Assembly (NCBI RefSeq): GCF_002831565.1
Contig: NZ_CP025096.1
Span: forward strand, 4,388,501-4,452,500
DNA: 64,000 bases
Direction of reading: 5' to 3'
Origin: Spirosoma pollinicola
GTDB lineage: Bacteria > Bacteroidota > Bacteroidia > Cytophagales > Spirosomataceae
Part shown: positions 1 through 10,158 of the stretch, piece by piece
Position numbering within the stretch: the first letter of the stretch is position 1
Layout: each line of letters starts with the position of its first letter
Made by a program: the position numbers and the translations under genes
The notes under the pieces: model-generated
The model's input: the letters and a program-made list of their open reading frames with translations, nothing else
Told to the model about the DNA's origin: nothing
Databases searched by the model: none

Positions 1-1
1 T

Positions 2-1177
2 CGCCATAATCGTCGGTTTAGTAATTATGGGTTGCAACATCGTACCGAACAGGTAGGCGTCTGGACAATGAATGCTGATTTAAAAAAGAAACTGGCTGAT
101 ACCCACACGCTGCGTTACGGACTGGAAGCGACCTATAATACCGTTCGGTCGACGGCCTATCGAGAAAATATCTTCACCGGTAAAGTTGATCCGCTGGATA
201 CCCGCTACCCCGATGGCGGAGCCAATACCCAGTCGCTGGCGGGCTATATGTCGGGAACGGTGAATGTCAGTGATCGCTCAACGCTAACCTACGGTGGCCG
301 TTATGCGTACAACCGGTTGTATGCTAAATTCAATGATAAAACATTTTTTCCGTTCCCCTTCGACGATATTACCCAACAGGCCGGTGCATTGACGGGTAGT
401 CTCGGTTGGGTAACTCGTTTGCCGGGTGCGTGGCGTCTGGCCTCTTCGCTTTCGTCGGGCTATCGGGTGCCAAATGTGGATGATCTGGCCAAAGTGTTCG
501 AATCGGTGGTGGGCACGCTCATTGTTCCAAACCCCAATCTCAAACCCGAACGGACGTACACTCTCGACGCCAGCAGTCAAAAGCGGCTGGCCGAACGGGT
601 ATCGCTGGAGGTAGATGCTTTTTATACCGTATATAACAACGCGATCACTACCCGGCCGGGCACCTTGAATGGACAAAGCCAACTCGTTTATAATGGTCAG
701 ACGAGCCGGATTGTTACGCAGCGTAATGCGCAGCAGGCAAGGCTTTACGGGGCCAGTGCGCAGATAACCGCAGACCTTACCCAAACGCTGACCCTATTTG
801 GCACTGTTACGTACACAAAAGGGCGCATTTTGACGGATACAACCGCTTACCCCCTCGACCATATTCCACCCGTTTACGGAAAGGGTGGCCTTCGGTTAAC
901 GATCAGGCAGTTCAGGGCCGAAGCCAATGTATTGTTTAACGGATGGAAACGGCTGAAAGACTATAATCTGTCCGGGGAGGATAATATCGTTTACGCCACA
1001 CCACAGGGTATGCCTGCCTGGCAAACGATAAATGTTCGAGCCAGCTACCAGGTGAATCGCTATGTACAGGTGCAGGCATCGCTGGAAAATATACTGGATC
1101 GCAACTACCGGGTTTTTGCGTCGGGAATCAGTGCGCCGGGTCAAAATCTGGTACTCAGCCTGCGAGGGACGCTATGA
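2..1177 (+). CDS. TonB-dependent receptor, C-terminal part (5' end outside window)
   Basis: The reading frame is open to the left edge, so only the last 391 residues or so are seen. They are outer-membrane beta-barrel: alternating polar/aromatic strands, and the YRVPNVDDL and NPNLKPERT segments typical of the barrel of Bacteroidota TonB-dependent receptors, followed by EVDAFYTVYNN. The plug domain and signal peptide lie outside the window. Such receptors import siderophores, heme, cobalamin or oligosaccharides using TonB energy. The PepSY protein downstream (4548-5606) leans towards iron or siderophore uptake, but this is inference. The chain ends in leucine rather than the usual aromatic residue. 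The substrate cannot be told from this part. Confidence 0.88.
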   Translation, partial: RHNRRFSNYGLQHRTEQVGVWTMNADLKKKLADTHTLRYGLEATYNTVRSTAYRENIFTGKVDPLDTRYPDGGANTQSLAGYMSGTVNVSDRSTLTYGGRYAYNRLYAKFNDKTFFPFPFDDITQQAGALTGSLGWVTRLPGAWRLASSLSSGYRVPNVDDLAKVFESVVGTLIVPNPNLKPERTYTLDASSQKRLAERVSLEVDAFYTVYNNAITTRPGTLNGQSQLVYNGQTSRIVTQRNAQQARLYGASAQITADLTQTLTLFGTVTYTKGRILTDTTAYPLDHIPPVYGKGGLRLTIRQFRAEANVLFNGWKRLKDYNLSGEDNIVYATPQGMPAWQTINVRASYQVNRYVQVQASLENILDRNYRVFASGISAPGQNLVLSLRGTL

Positions 1178-1260
1178 AATGTTGCTAATCGAACTATTTA
1201 ATGTCTTTTTATGCATTGCGATGCATTATTTTGTATTATCGCAAACTAACAGAATAGTTC

Positions 1261-4200
1261 ATGGTGAATAGACGATTTGGTAATTGTATAGTTGCTTTGC
1301 TGGTTTTATGCCTGCTGCCTGCACACGTATATGCGCAACGGAAAGTAAAGTCAACCGCGAAGTCCACGCCTGCGGTGGCTTCTGACAGTTTGTTCAATGC
1401 ATTGCGGTGGCGAAACATTGGGCCATTTCGGGCCGGTCGGGCGCTGGGTGTTTCCGGTCATCCCAGTCAGCCGCTGACCTACTACTTTGGGACTACCGGC
1501 GGAGGTGTCTGGAAAACGACCGATGGGGGAGGGAATTGGGTAATGGTATCGGATACCACCTTTAAATCAAGCTCCGTTGGCGCTGTTGCGGTTGCTCCGT
1601 CTGACCCGAATATTGTTTATGTGGGCATGGGCGAAGCCGATATCCGAAGCAACATCGCTAATGGCGATGGCGTCTATAAATCGACTGATGCGGGGAAAAC
1701 CTGGAAACACATGGGCCTCAAGATGGCCGATGCCATTGGGAATGTTGAGATTCACCCAACGAACCCGGATATCGTTTATGTGGCCGCGCTTGGAAATCCG
1801 TTTGCGCCAAATAAAGAGCGGGGGGTGTTTCGGACCACCGACGGCGGTAAGAACTGGAAAGCCATTTTGATAAAAAATGACAGCACGGGTGCCGCCACGG
1901 TAAAAATTGACCCAAACAATCCATCGGTCATTTACGCGTCGATGTGGCAGGCTTACCGCAATAGCTACAAGATGAGCAGTGGCGGTTCTGGCAGCGGTTT
2001 ATTTAAGTCGACCGATGGGGGCGACACCTGGACGAGCCTGAGCAACAAACCCGGTATGCCAAAAGGTCTTTTGGGGAAAATAGGCATTGTTGTATCGCCC
2101 GCTAACTCGAACCGACTGTATGCTATGGTCGAAAATGCCAAAGGAGGCCTGTACCGCTCCGACGACGCCGGCGACTCCTGGCAACTTATCAATGAAGATA
2201 AAAATCTATGGCAGCGGCCGTGGTATTACATGATGATGGGGGCTGATCCGCAGGACGAAAATGGACTGATCGTGCTGAACGTCAACCCCATGAAATCATA
2301 CGATGGCGGCAAAACATTCCAGAACATTGGCGTCCATCACGGCGATACCCACGATATCTGGTGGAATCCTAAAAACCCCATGAACTACATCATTGCTGAT
2401 GATGGCGGGGCTGAGGTAACCTACAACGGTGGAGCTACCTTCTCGGATGTCGACATGCCAACCAGTCAGTTTTACCATGTGGCGGTCGATAATGATTTTC
2501 CATACAACCTGTATGGTGCTCAGCAGGATAACTCTTCCATTCGGATCGCCAGCCGCACCACGGAGTACTCCATCGGCAAATCGGCATGGTACCCGGTTTC
2601 GGGGGGAGAATCGGGGTACATCACACCCGAACCAAACAATCCGGACGTAACCTATGGCGGTAGTTACGACGGGCTGATCACGCGCTATGACAAAAAGACG
2701 GACCAGAATCAGGTAATCAATGTTTATCCCGAATATTTCATGGGCTCACCTTCATCGGCCCGGAAATACCGCTTTCAGTGGACCTATCCAATCGTTTTCT
2801 CGCCACACGACCCCAAAACGCTGTACATCACCTCGCAGTACCTGCATCGGAGCACAGACTACGGTCATTCGTGGCAGGATATCAGTCCCGATTTGACCCG
2901 AAACGATCCTAAAACGCAGGGCGATACCGGCGGTCCGATTACGAAAGACAACACCGGGGCTGAAACCTTCCCGACGATCTTCACCTTTGCCGAATCACCG
3001 CTCGAAAAGAACGTATTCTGGGCTGGCTCCGACGATGGCCTGATGCACATCAGCCGCGATGGAGCTAAAACCTGGCAGAATATTACCCCGCCAGCGTCGA
3101 TGTTACCCGAACTGGCCATTATGAGCATGGTGCATCCGTCCGATCATACGACGGGGAAAGCTTATCTGGCTGCCAAACGGTATATGTCGGGCGACCGGAA
3201 GCCGTATCTCTTTAAAACAACCGATTATGGCAAAACATGGATCAGCATCACGACGGGGATTCCGGCTGATGAACACTGCCATGTTGTACGTGAAGACCCC
3301 AACAAGCCAGGGTTATTGTATGCAGGTACAGAGCGCGGTGTTTATGTTTCCTTTACCGATGGCAACTCCTGGGAAAAACTGAGCCTGAATCTTCCGGTTA
3401 CCCCCGTTCGGGATTTGCAGATTCATAAGCGCGAAAAGGATCTGGTGATCGCTACGCATGGTCTTTCATTCTGGATCATGGACGACATCACGCCACTCCA
3501 CGAACTCATGGATACGAAACAAGGGGGCAAGGCAGTTGCGGCCATGCATCTCTTCAAACCCCGCCATGCCTATCGAATGGAGGGCGGAGCCGGGAATCCA
3601 CGTCGGGGTCGCGCTGCACAAACAGACGAAGGCGAAAACGCCCCGAACGGCGTTATCACCCGCTACTATCTGAAAAGCAAACCGACGAAAGAGTTGAAAC
3701 TGGTGTACATGACGACCGCAGGGGATACGATCATTACCTACTCGAACATCAAAGACAAAAAGGGACAGCCGTTTAAGGTATTGCCCGAGTTTTATCAGGA
3801 CGATATGGCTTTTCAACCCGGTAAAATGACGGCACAGCCCGGTATGAATGTCTTTCTGTGGGATATGCGTTACCCCGATGCAACAGCCGTTGAGGGAACA
3901 AACGTTATGTGGACAGGGCGTGGAACCGGCGCTAAAGTTATACCCGGAAATTATAAAGTACGTTTACTCGTGGGCGATTCATTGATTGCCGAGCAGCCCA
4001 TAGAAATCAGGAAAGATCCTCGACTTTCTATAACGGTGGCCGAATACCAGGAGCAATTTGACCTGATGCAAAAGATCAATAATAAGCTCTCGGAAACACA
4101 TAAAGCAATTAACCAGCTTCGCCAGATCCGAACCCAGATCAATGGCTATACCAACAATGTAAAAGAGCCAAAAGCTGCCGAGAAATTCAAAAATGCGGCC

Positions 4201-4497
4201 AAACCCATTCTGGAAGAACTGGACAAGATTGAATCCACGTTGATGCAGCCGAAATCGAAAGCCCCTCAGGATGCGCTGGCCTATCCGATTCGCCTGAACG
4301 ACAAGATAGCCGGCGTTGCTTCGGCCGTTTCATCTGCCGACGCTAAGCCAACGAAATCGTCCTATGCGGCTTATGACGACCTGTCGAAGCAAATCGACAG
4401 TGCAATTTCGAAATTGAAGGAGGTTGTCAATACCCAAATCCCGACATTTAACCGGGTGGTGACGGAACAGCAGATTCCGGCAATCATTATAAATTAA
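1261..4497 (+). CDS. Secreted VPS10/BNR-repeat beta-propeller protein
   Basis: A 1078-residue exported protein with a signal peptide ending near VYA-Q (about residue 25). Residues about 45 to 730 are repeated sortilin/BNR-type blades with the signature [SA]TDGGxxW (for example KTTDGGGNW, KSTDAGKTW, RTTDGGKNW). The last 250 residues or so hold a beta-sandwich-like stretch and then a helical, lysine-rich tail. In databases this family is usually called glycosyl hydrolase or VPS10 domain protein; it resembles GH74 propellers, but I see no residues that establish catalysis. A paralogue lies at 5641-8637, on the other side of a PepSY gene. The ATG at 1261 gives the full signal peptide. A strong terminator follows. 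Binding partner and substrate are unknown. Confidence 0.85.
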   Translation: MVNRRFGNCIVALLVLCLLPAHVYAQRKVKSTAKSTPAVASDSLFNALRWRNIGPFRAGRALGVSGHPSQPLTYYFGTTGGGVWKTTDGGGNWVMVSDTTFKSSSVGAVAVAPSDPNIVYVGMGEADIRSNIANGDGVYKSTDAGKTWKHMGLKMADAIGNVEIHPTNPDIVYVAALGNPFAPNKERGVFRTTDGGKNWKAILIKNDSTGAATVKIDPNNPSVIYASMWQAYRNSYKMSSGGSGSGLFKSTDGGDTWTSLSNKPGMPKGLLGKIGIVVSPANSNRLYAMVENAKGGLYRSDDAGDSWQLINEDKNLWQRPWYYMMMGADPQDENGLIVLNVNPMKSYDGGKTFQNIGVHHGDTHDIWWNPKNPMNYIIADDGGAEVTYNGGATFSDVDMPTSQFYHVAVDNDFPYNLYGAQQDNSSIRIASRTTEYSIGKSAWYPVSGGESGYITPEPNNPDVTYGGSYDGLITRYDKKTDQNQVINVYPEYFMGSPSSARKYRFQWTYPIVFSPHDPKTLYITSQYLHRSTDYGHSWQDISPDLTRNDPKTQGDTGGPITKDNTGAETFPTIFTFAESPLEKNVFWAGSDDGLMHISRDGAKTWQNITPPASMLPELAIMSMVHPSDHTTGKAYLAAKRYMSGDRKPYLFKTTDYGKTWISITTGIPADEHCHVVREDPNKPGLLYAGTERGVYVSFTDGNSWEKLSLNLPVTPVRDLQIHKREKDLVIATHGLSFWIMDDITPLHELMDTKQGGKAVAAMHLFKPRHAYRMEGGAGNPRRGRAAQTDEGENAPNGVITRYYLKSKPTKELKLVYMTTAGDTIITYSNIKDKKGQPFKVLPEFYQDDMAFQPGKMTAQPGMNVFLWDMRYPDATAVEGTNVMWTGRGTGAKVIPGNYKVRLLVGDSLIAEQPIEIRKDPRLSITVAEYQEQFDLMQKINNKLSETHKAINQLRQIRTQINGYTNNVKEPKAAEKFKNAAKPILEELDKIESTLMQPKSKAPQDALAYPIRLNDKIAGVASAVSSADAKPTKSSYAAYDDLSKQIDSAISKLKEVVNTQIPTFNRVVTEQQIPAIIIN

Positions 4498-4501
4498 GTC
4501 T

Positions 4502-4536
4502 AAACCTATAAGGTCTTGAAGACCTTATAGGTTTTT
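4502..4536 (+). terminator. Rho-independent terminator after the first BNR gene
   Basis: Two 16-nt arms (4502-4517 and 4519-4534) are perfectly complementary around a very tight turn. The right arm runs into five T residues. It starts five bases after the BNR stop codon and ends 12 bases before the PepSY start, so the PepSY gene probably needs its own promoter or readthrough. Confidence 0.85.
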
Positions 4537-4547
4537 AATCATACGTT

Positions 4548-5606
4548 ATGTTCTCCGATAAAACCGTTTATAGCCTGCACCGAATTTCGGGTCTGGTAGG
4601 TGGCCTGTTTATCCTGATTATTACCATTACCGGCTCGATCCTGGTCGTTGATCGGCAGGTCGACAACTTGCTCAACCCGAATCAAACGCATATTGAATCC
4701 GCTGGTCAACTCCAGTCCGTCGGCCAGCTCCTGGCGTCGATAAATCGTCAGTATCCGGAGGCTCAGGTCAGAAGCCTTGCCGTATGGGATGAGGCTAAAA
4801 AAGAAGCTGTCCGGGTTGATCTGATAAATAAGGGTGTGTGGACATGGGTTTCCATGAATCCTTATACCGGGGCCGTTCTTGGTGCCCGGCAGGCAGATGC
4901 GACGCTGGTTCGGCGGGCGCGTGAACTGCATGAAAACTTGTTGCTGGAGCCCGTTGGCGGGTTTGTCATGGGTCTGGCGGGTATCTGTTTATTCATTTCG
5001 GTACTAACCGGCACATGGTATTACCGGCGGTCGTTGCTGAGTGTATTTAAAATTGGGGTGCGGTGGAATAAATCCCCCCGCCTTGTGTATGCCGACATTC
5101 ATAAGTGGCTGGGGGTAGTTGCTCTGCTCTTCATGCTGATGATGAGTGCCACGGGTATTTTCTTCCACTGGGAACAGATCGAGCGCAAGTTTGGGGATGG
5201 GCCGAAGCCTGAACAAACCCTGACCGCTCCAATTCCAGTTTCCAGTATTCCGGTTGATGCTGCCATTGCTGCTGCTAGGGCATCCATTGCCAATTTTCAA
5301 CCCCAGCTTATCGACTTCCCGAAGCCTGGTGATAGTACACTGGTTATTCGCGGCAATATGCCGGGCAGCATTCGAATGCTTGGTAAATACAATGTAGCAG
5401 CAACGGTCGATGCCCGAAACGGCCACTACATAAGTGGGTTCGATGCGCGCGATGCGGATCTGGAATACATTGCCGAACACATTTTTGAGGAACTTCATTT
5501 TGGGCATTACGGTGGCTGGATCTCTCAGGTACTCTACATTCTCCTGGCCTTATCGACAGCCGTTGTGACCCTTACAGGTCTGTTTCTCTGGTATTTAAAG
5601 AGGTAA
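4548..5606 (+). CDS. PepSY-associated transmembrane protein
   Basis: A 352-residue inner-membrane protein of the PepSY_TM family. It has an N-terminal helix (about residues 12-36, with a histidine in SLHRISG), a large extracytoplasmic PepSY part, a helix near 143-165 (GICLFISVLTGTWYYRR), another near 187-210 (HKWLGVVALLFML) and a final helix at the C terminus (YILLALSTAVVTLTGLFLW). Members of this family are often encoded beside TonB-dependent siderophore receptors and may act in reductive iron release; that fits the receptor fragment at the left edge, but the exact role is not established. The gene lies between two paralogous BNR genes, 34 bases before the second. Confidence 0.85.
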   Translation: MFSDKTVYSLHRISGLVGGLFILIITITGSILVVDRQVDNLLNPNQTHIESAGQLQSVGQLLASINRQYPEAQVRSLAVWDEAKKEAVRVDLINKGVWTWVSMNPYTGAVLGARQADATLVRRARELHENLLLEPVGGFVMGLAGICLFISVLTGTWYYRRSLLSVFKIGVRWNKSPRLVYADIHKWLGVVALLFMLMMSATGIFFHWEQIERKFGDGPKPEQTLTAPIPVSSIPVDAAIAAARASIANFQPQLIDFPKPGDSTLVIRGNMPGSIRMLGKYNVAATVDARNGHYISGFDARDADLEYIAEHIFEELHFGHYGGWISQVLYILLALSTAVVTLTGLFLWYLKR

Positions 5607-5640
5607 AAAATTTAATAATTCGTCCACTCCCCTGATTCTT

Positions 5641-8637
5641 ATGACCTTCCAGTCCTCCGTAAATCGGCTCTTGCTGCCTTGTTTTCTTCTGTTTTCGCTC
5701 ACCATTCAGGCGCAACCGTTCGCTCCCAGGCTGTTCGATGCCATGAAGTGGCGGATGATTGGCCCGCATCGGGGTGGTCGGACGGTGGGGGCTGTGGGCG
5801 TACCGCAACAGCCAAACGTCTTTTACATGGGTGTTAATAATGGAGGGGTCTGGAAAACGACAGATTACGGCCGTAGCTGGAAGCCTATTTTCGACGATCA
5901 GCCAACGGGTTCCATTGGTGATGTGGCGGTGGCTCCTTCAAATCCCAACGTCATCTATGTGGCCAGTGGTGAAGGGTTACAGCGCCCCGATTTATCGGTG
6001 GGAAACGGGATGTATAAATCGACCGATGCCGGGAAGACCTGGTCTTTTCTTGGGCTGAAGGATGGGCAGCAAATTGGCGGTATTTGTATTGACCCAACGA
6101 ACGAAAATCGGGTTTTTGCGGCTGTGCTGGGCCATCCATATGGCCCAAATCCGGAGCGAGGTGTGTATCGGACAACAGACAGCGGCAAAACCTGGGATCG
6201 GGTGCTGTACAAAGATGAGAACACCGGGGCGGTGCAGGTGACCATTGACCCGCAAAATCCGAGTGTCGTGTATGCCGATCTCTGGGCCGCCCGGCAGGGA
6301 CCCTGGGAAAACGGGCAATGGCAGGGACCCGAAAGTGGGTTGTATAAATCGACGGATGGCGGTGCAAGCTGGCAAAAACTAACGAACGGCCTCCCTGCAA
6401 TTGAGCAGGGCCTGGGTCGAATCGGTTTCTGCATCGCACCCAGTAATCCGAATCGACTTTACGCTACGGTCGATGCCACCGAAATGGGCGGGGTCTATCG
6501 CTCCGACAATGCCGGCTTGTCATGGACACGTATCAACAGCGACGGACGGTTATGGGGCCGGGGCAGCGACTTCGCGGAAGTGAAAGCACACCCAACAAAT
6601 CCCGATATCGTTTTCATTGCCGATGTATCGGCCTGGAAGTCAACAGATGGCGGTAAAACCTGGAACGACTTCAGGGGAGCGCCGGGTGGCGACGATTACC
6701 ACCGGCTCTGGATCAACCCTACAAATCCTGATGTGCTGCTGTTAGCGGGCGATCAGGGTGCTATTGTCACGGTTAATGGTGGGCAAACATTCAGCTCCTG
6801 GTACAATCAGCCGACGGCCCAGTTTTACCACGTTAGCACGGATACCAGTTTTCCCTATAACGTATTGGGCGGCCAGCAGGAGAGTGGTTCAGTGGGGATT
6901 ACCAGCCGCGGAAACGACGGAGAAATTACTTTCCGTGAGTGGCATCCGGTTGGGGTCGAAGAGTATGGTTATGTAGCCGCTGATCCACTCGACCCGGCTA
7001 TAATTTATGGCGGCAAAATTACCCGATACGACAAACGCACCGGCCAGGTACAAAACATTGCCCCCGAAGCCGTTCGGTCTGGGAAGTATCGATTTATACG
7101 AACTGCCCCGGTATTATTCTCCCCGGTTGATCCGAAAACACTTTATTTCGCTGGAAATGTTCTTTTTAAAACCCGGAATGGGGGCTACTCCTGGCAGGTG
7201 ATCAGCCCTGATCTAACGCGCACTTCCTATCCCGACATTCCCGAAAGTGTGGGCGTTTACCGTACCGACGACATGAAAACCATGCCTGCTCGTGGCGTTA
7301 TTTACACCATTGCACCTGCGTATAAGGACATAAACACGATTTGGGCCGGTACTGACGATGGTCTGATCCAGGTGACCCGTGATGGGGGTAAAACCTGGAA
7401 AAATGTGACCCCGCCAGGGGTGGGTTCCTGGAGCAAAATCTCCCTGATGGATGCCGGTCATTTTGATGCGAATACCGCATACGCAGCCGTGAACCGCATC
7501 CGATGTGATGATATGCATCCGCATATTTACCGCACGCACGACGGTGGTAAAAGCTGGCAGGAAATTGTAACGGGATTGCCCAACGACCCAATCAATGTGG
7601 TGCGTGAAGACCCGCTAAGGAAAGGGCTGCTATTTGCCGGATCTGAAACAGCCGTCTATGTCTCTTTCGATGATGGTGCGCACTGGCAATCGCTGCGGCT
7701 GAATATGCCCGCCACCTCCATCCGCGATCTGGTCATTAAAGACGACGATCTGGTGGTTGGCACACATGGCCGGTCGTTCTGGATTCTGGATGATATAACC
7801 GCCCTTCGTCAGCTGACGCCCGAACTGGCAAAAACGGAGACGATCTTGTATAAACCGCAACGGGCGTATCGTGTTCGTTGGAACATGAACCCCGACACGC
7901 CCTTGCCGCAGGAAGAGCCCGCCGGACAAAATCCACCCGAAGGGGCTATCATTGATTATTACCTCCACGAAACGGCTAATTCCGTCGTTACCCTGACCAT
8001 CATCGATGCAACCGGCAAACAAGTGCAGCAGTACCGTAGCGACGATAAACCTTATACGGTTCCGGATGTGAATTTGCCTGCCTACTGGATTCGGCCTCAG
8101 CAGATTTTGTCGGCCAGCGCCGGGGCGCATCGGTTCATGTGGAATCTTCATTACACGCCGTTACCCATTCCACCCTCGTATCCAATTGCGGCTACCTTCG
8201 GGCAAACCGCACCCGAGCCCACCGCGCCCTGGGTCATGCCGGGGACGTATACGGTTAACTTGTCTGTTAATGGAAAGACCTATACACAGCCGCTTACAGT
8301 TACGATGGACCCACGTGTAAAAACACCTGTGCCAATTTTGACGCAACAACACGACCTGTCGGTAACCGCTTATGAGAATCGTAGACAAGTTCTCGCCTGG
8401 TTGGCTGAAGCGCAACCATTGAAAAGCCGCATGACAACCGACGAACAGAAGAAGTTATTCGCTGACCTTCAAACTAATCTTAATTCGTTGAACAGAGCCT
8501 TTAGTTCGATCTTCTCCATTCTACAGGATGCCGACAGTACCCCTACAACCCAGGTAGTAGCTGCTGCCAGCGAAGCACAGGCAACGTTCAGGAAAACAGC
8601 ACAGCAGTGGGCCTACTGGAAAACCAGTATTCGATAA
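5641..8637 (+). CDS. Secreted VPS10/BNR-repeat beta-propeller protein, second copy
   Basis: A 998-residue paralogue of the 1261-4497 product with the same layout: a signal peptide ending near IQA-Q (about residue 22), propeller blades with KTTDYGRSW, KSTDAGKTW and RTTDSGKTW motifs, and a C-terminal beta-sandwich plus helical region. The shared start (LFDAMKWRMIGPHRGG here, LFNALRWRNIGPFRAG there) shows that the two arose by duplication, although they have diverged widely. It probably shares a transcript with the PepSY gene, 34 bases upstream. Activity is unknown; glycosidase annotation for this family rests on fold only. Confidence 0.84.
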   Translation: MTFQSSVNRLLLPCFLLFSLTIQAQPFAPRLFDAMKWRMIGPHRGGRTVGAVGVPQQPNVFYMGVNNGGVWKTTDYGRSWKPIFDDQPTGSIGDVAVAPSNPNVIYVASGEGLQRPDLSVGNGMYKSTDAGKTWSFLGLKDGQQIGGICIDPTNENRVFAAVLGHPYGPNPERGVYRTTDSGKTWDRVLYKDENTGAVQVTIDPQNPSVVYADLWAARQGPWENGQWQGPESGLYKSTDGGASWQKLTNGLPAIEQGLGRIGFCIAPSNPNRLYATVDATEMGGVYRSDNAGLSWTRINSDGRLWGRGSDFAEVKAHPTNPDIVFIADVSAWKSTDGGKTWNDFRGAPGGDDYHRLWINPTNPDVLLLAGDQGAIVTVNGGQTFSSWYNQPTAQFYHVSTDTSFPYNVLGGQQESGSVGITSRGNDGEITFREWHPVGVEEYGYVAADPLDPAIIYGGKITRYDKRTGQVQNIAPEAVRSGKYRFIRTAPVLFSPVDPKTLYFAGNVLFKTRNGGYSWQVISPDLTRTSYPDIPESVGVYRTDDMKTMPARGVIYTIAPAYKDINTIWAGTDDGLIQVTRDGGKTWKNVTPPGVGSWSKISLMDAGHFDANTAYAAVNRIRCDDMHPHIYRTHDGGKSWQEIVTGLPNDPINVVREDPLRKGLLFAGSETAVYVSFDDGAHWQSLRLNMPATSIRDLVIKDDDLVVGTHGRSFWILDDITALRQLTPELAKTETILYKPQRAYRVRWNMNPDTPLPQEEPAGQNPPEGAIIDYYLHETANSVVTLTIIDATGKQVQQYRSDDKPYTVPDVNLPAYWIRPQQILSASAGAHRFMWNLHYTPLPIPPSYPIAATFGQTAPEPTAPWVMPGTYTVNLSVNGKTYTQPLTVTMDPRVKTPVPILTQQHDLSVTAYENRRQVLAWLAEAQPLKSRMTTDEQKKLFADLQTNLNSLNRAFSSIFSILQDADSTPTTQVVAAASEAQATFRKTAQQWAYWKTSIR

Positions 8638-8695
8638 GTAAGTGGCGTAATGCGAGTTGACTAAGGCTAAATCAGGTAACGTCTGCGTGTAGAAA

Positions 8696-9121
8696 TCAGA
8701 GTAGGCTATTCGGGTGCAAACAACTTTGCCAGTAATCAATAATCAATTTGAGCTGCTGCTGAAGTCCGGCCTGGCTATTTTCCTTCTGGTAAAAACCCTG
8801 TACCGATTCGTCATAAGCCATTCGGATCGCTTCGGCACTCGCTGTAGTAGTCAGAAATACAAAGGGAATGGATTTTTCCCGCAAGATCTTGTGCTGATTA
8901 ATTACGGCTCGTAACTCCAACCCATTTAGTAACGGCATATTGATATCACACAAAATTAGAAATGGTTGTTCTACAGACCTTTCCAGATATTCTAAAGCCT
9001 CCTGACCATTATGGAAAACCCAAATAGGATTGACAACATTTAAATTCTTAATGGCCATCTTGATCAACAGCTGGTCATCTTCATCATCTTCAATCAGGAT
9101 GATAGGTCCTTTTTTTGACAT
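8696..9121 (-). CDS. Single-domain response regulator (receiver only)
   Basis: A 141-residue CheY-like receiver with no output domain. The acidic pocket is EDDEDD (residues 11-16), the phospho-acceptor is D59 in LCDINMP, the switch threonine region is LTTT (90-93) and the conserved lysine is K113. This short type, starting with IILIEDDEDD, is common in Bacteroidota and is often partnered with a histidine kinase or phytochrome encoded nearby; no kinase is adjacent here, so the partner is unknown. It is convergent with the second BNR gene (58-base gap) and divergent from the NUDIX regulator. Confidence 0.88.
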   Translation of the reverse strand: MSKKGPIILIEDDEDDQLLIKMAIKNLNVVNPIWVFHNGQEALEYLERSVEQPFLILCDINMPLLNGLELRAVINQHKILREKSIPFVFLTTTASAEAIRMAYDESVQGFYQKENSQAGLQQQLKLIIDYWQSCLHPNSLL

Positions 9122-9377
9122 AGTTGATTTAGTAGTAATGGCAACAAAAATACCGAATCAGTTGATAGATATTACCTATGATAAACAATTAGCTTAAAAC
9201 TGACGGCCTTCTCTTTTTAATAGATCTATCTGTTTAACAGACGGGTGTTTACCAGCGTTTGGGGGATGTTTGACGGCTTATTCTTCCATTTGTTTACCTG
9301 ATAGGTACATTTGCCTTATCTTCGGTTCAAAATAAAATTTTGTCCCTTCCCTGGAGATCGTCCTGGCGTTACAGTAC

Positions 9378-10079
9378 ATGTTAGATCAATATAAGCAGCA
9401 GCAACCCTATTTACTGGCTTTAGATTCAATCATATTCGGCTTTGATGGAGAGAGCTTAAAAGTATTACTCGTCAAGCGGGGGGTGGAAGAAAAAACCTGG
9501 TCACTAATGGGCGGCTGGCTCCAACCCGCTGAAAGCCTGGAACAGGCTGCAGCACGGATTTTATTTGAGCTGACGGGCTTTACCAATGTCTATCTGGAGC
9601 AATTGTACGCCTTTGGGGACCCGCACCGCGACCCAATTGTCAGAACGGTATCGGTAGCCTATTTCTCTCTGGTAAAAATAGAGGATTACGAGAAGAAGAT
9701 TTCCGACCTGTTCCAGGCTAGCTGGTTTTCTATTTATGACCTTCCCCCTTTGCTGTTCGACCATGCCGATATGGTCGAATTAGCTATTAAGCGACTGCGG
9801 TATAAAGCGGCCCAGCATCCTATTGGCTTTGAACTGCTGCCAGAGAAGTTCACAATTCCCCAACTTAAGAAATTGTACGATGCCGTATACAATACGGAGT
9901 TTGACAAACGGAATTTTAGCCGAAAGATTCTGTCGACAAATCTGCTGATCAAGCTGGAGGAAAAGCAAAAAGGCTTTTCAAAACGGGGGGCCTATTTTTA
10001 TCAGGTTGACACCAGCAAATATCACTCGATCACGAACTCCTTCCTGAATTTTATCCCTAACTCGGAGTTAGGCCTCTAA
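9378..10079 (+). CDS. NUDIX-domain transcriptional regulator (NrtR/AraR type), probably sugar-responsive
   Basis: The 233-residue protein has an N-terminal NUDIX-like domain (about 10-145) and a C-terminal winged-helix part (about 150-225, FTIPQLKKLYDAVYNTEFDKR). The NUDIX box is degenerate: GGWLQPAESLEQAA is followed by RILFELTGF, so the glutamates of the catalytic REUXEE core are mostly lost. That is the pattern of NrtR/AraR regulators, which use the fold as a ligand sensor rather than as a hydrolase. NUDIX-type AraR controls arabinose use in Bacteroides. Here the gene precedes xylA, with three palindromic sites between them, so a xylose- or arabinose-responsive role is a reasonable inference. 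The inducer is unknown. Confidence 0.85.
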   Translation: MLDQYKQQQPYLLALDSIIFGFDGESLKVLLVKRGVEEKTWSLMGGWLQPAESLEQAAARILFELTGFTNVYLEQLYAFGDPHRDPIVRTVSVAYFSLVKIEDYEKKISDLFQASWFSIYDLPPLLFDHADMVELAIKRLRYKAAQHPIGFELLPEKFTIPQLKKLYDAVYNTEFDKRNFSRKILSTNLLIKLEEKQKGFSKRGAYFYQVDTSKYHSITNSFLNFIPNSELGL

Positions 10080-10158
10080 CGGCGATCTCTTCTTTTTTTT
10101 TAGATTCGGGCGAAGGTGAATTGCACCCTGGGATTAAAATCTTGTAAATTTTTTTAGG

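Noticed and set aside
9306..9313. TACATTTG as a Bacteroidota -7 promoter box before the NUDIX gene
   Set aside because: The nearest TTTG box is only 13 bp upstream instead of the usual 17-23, so the promoter call is not supported.
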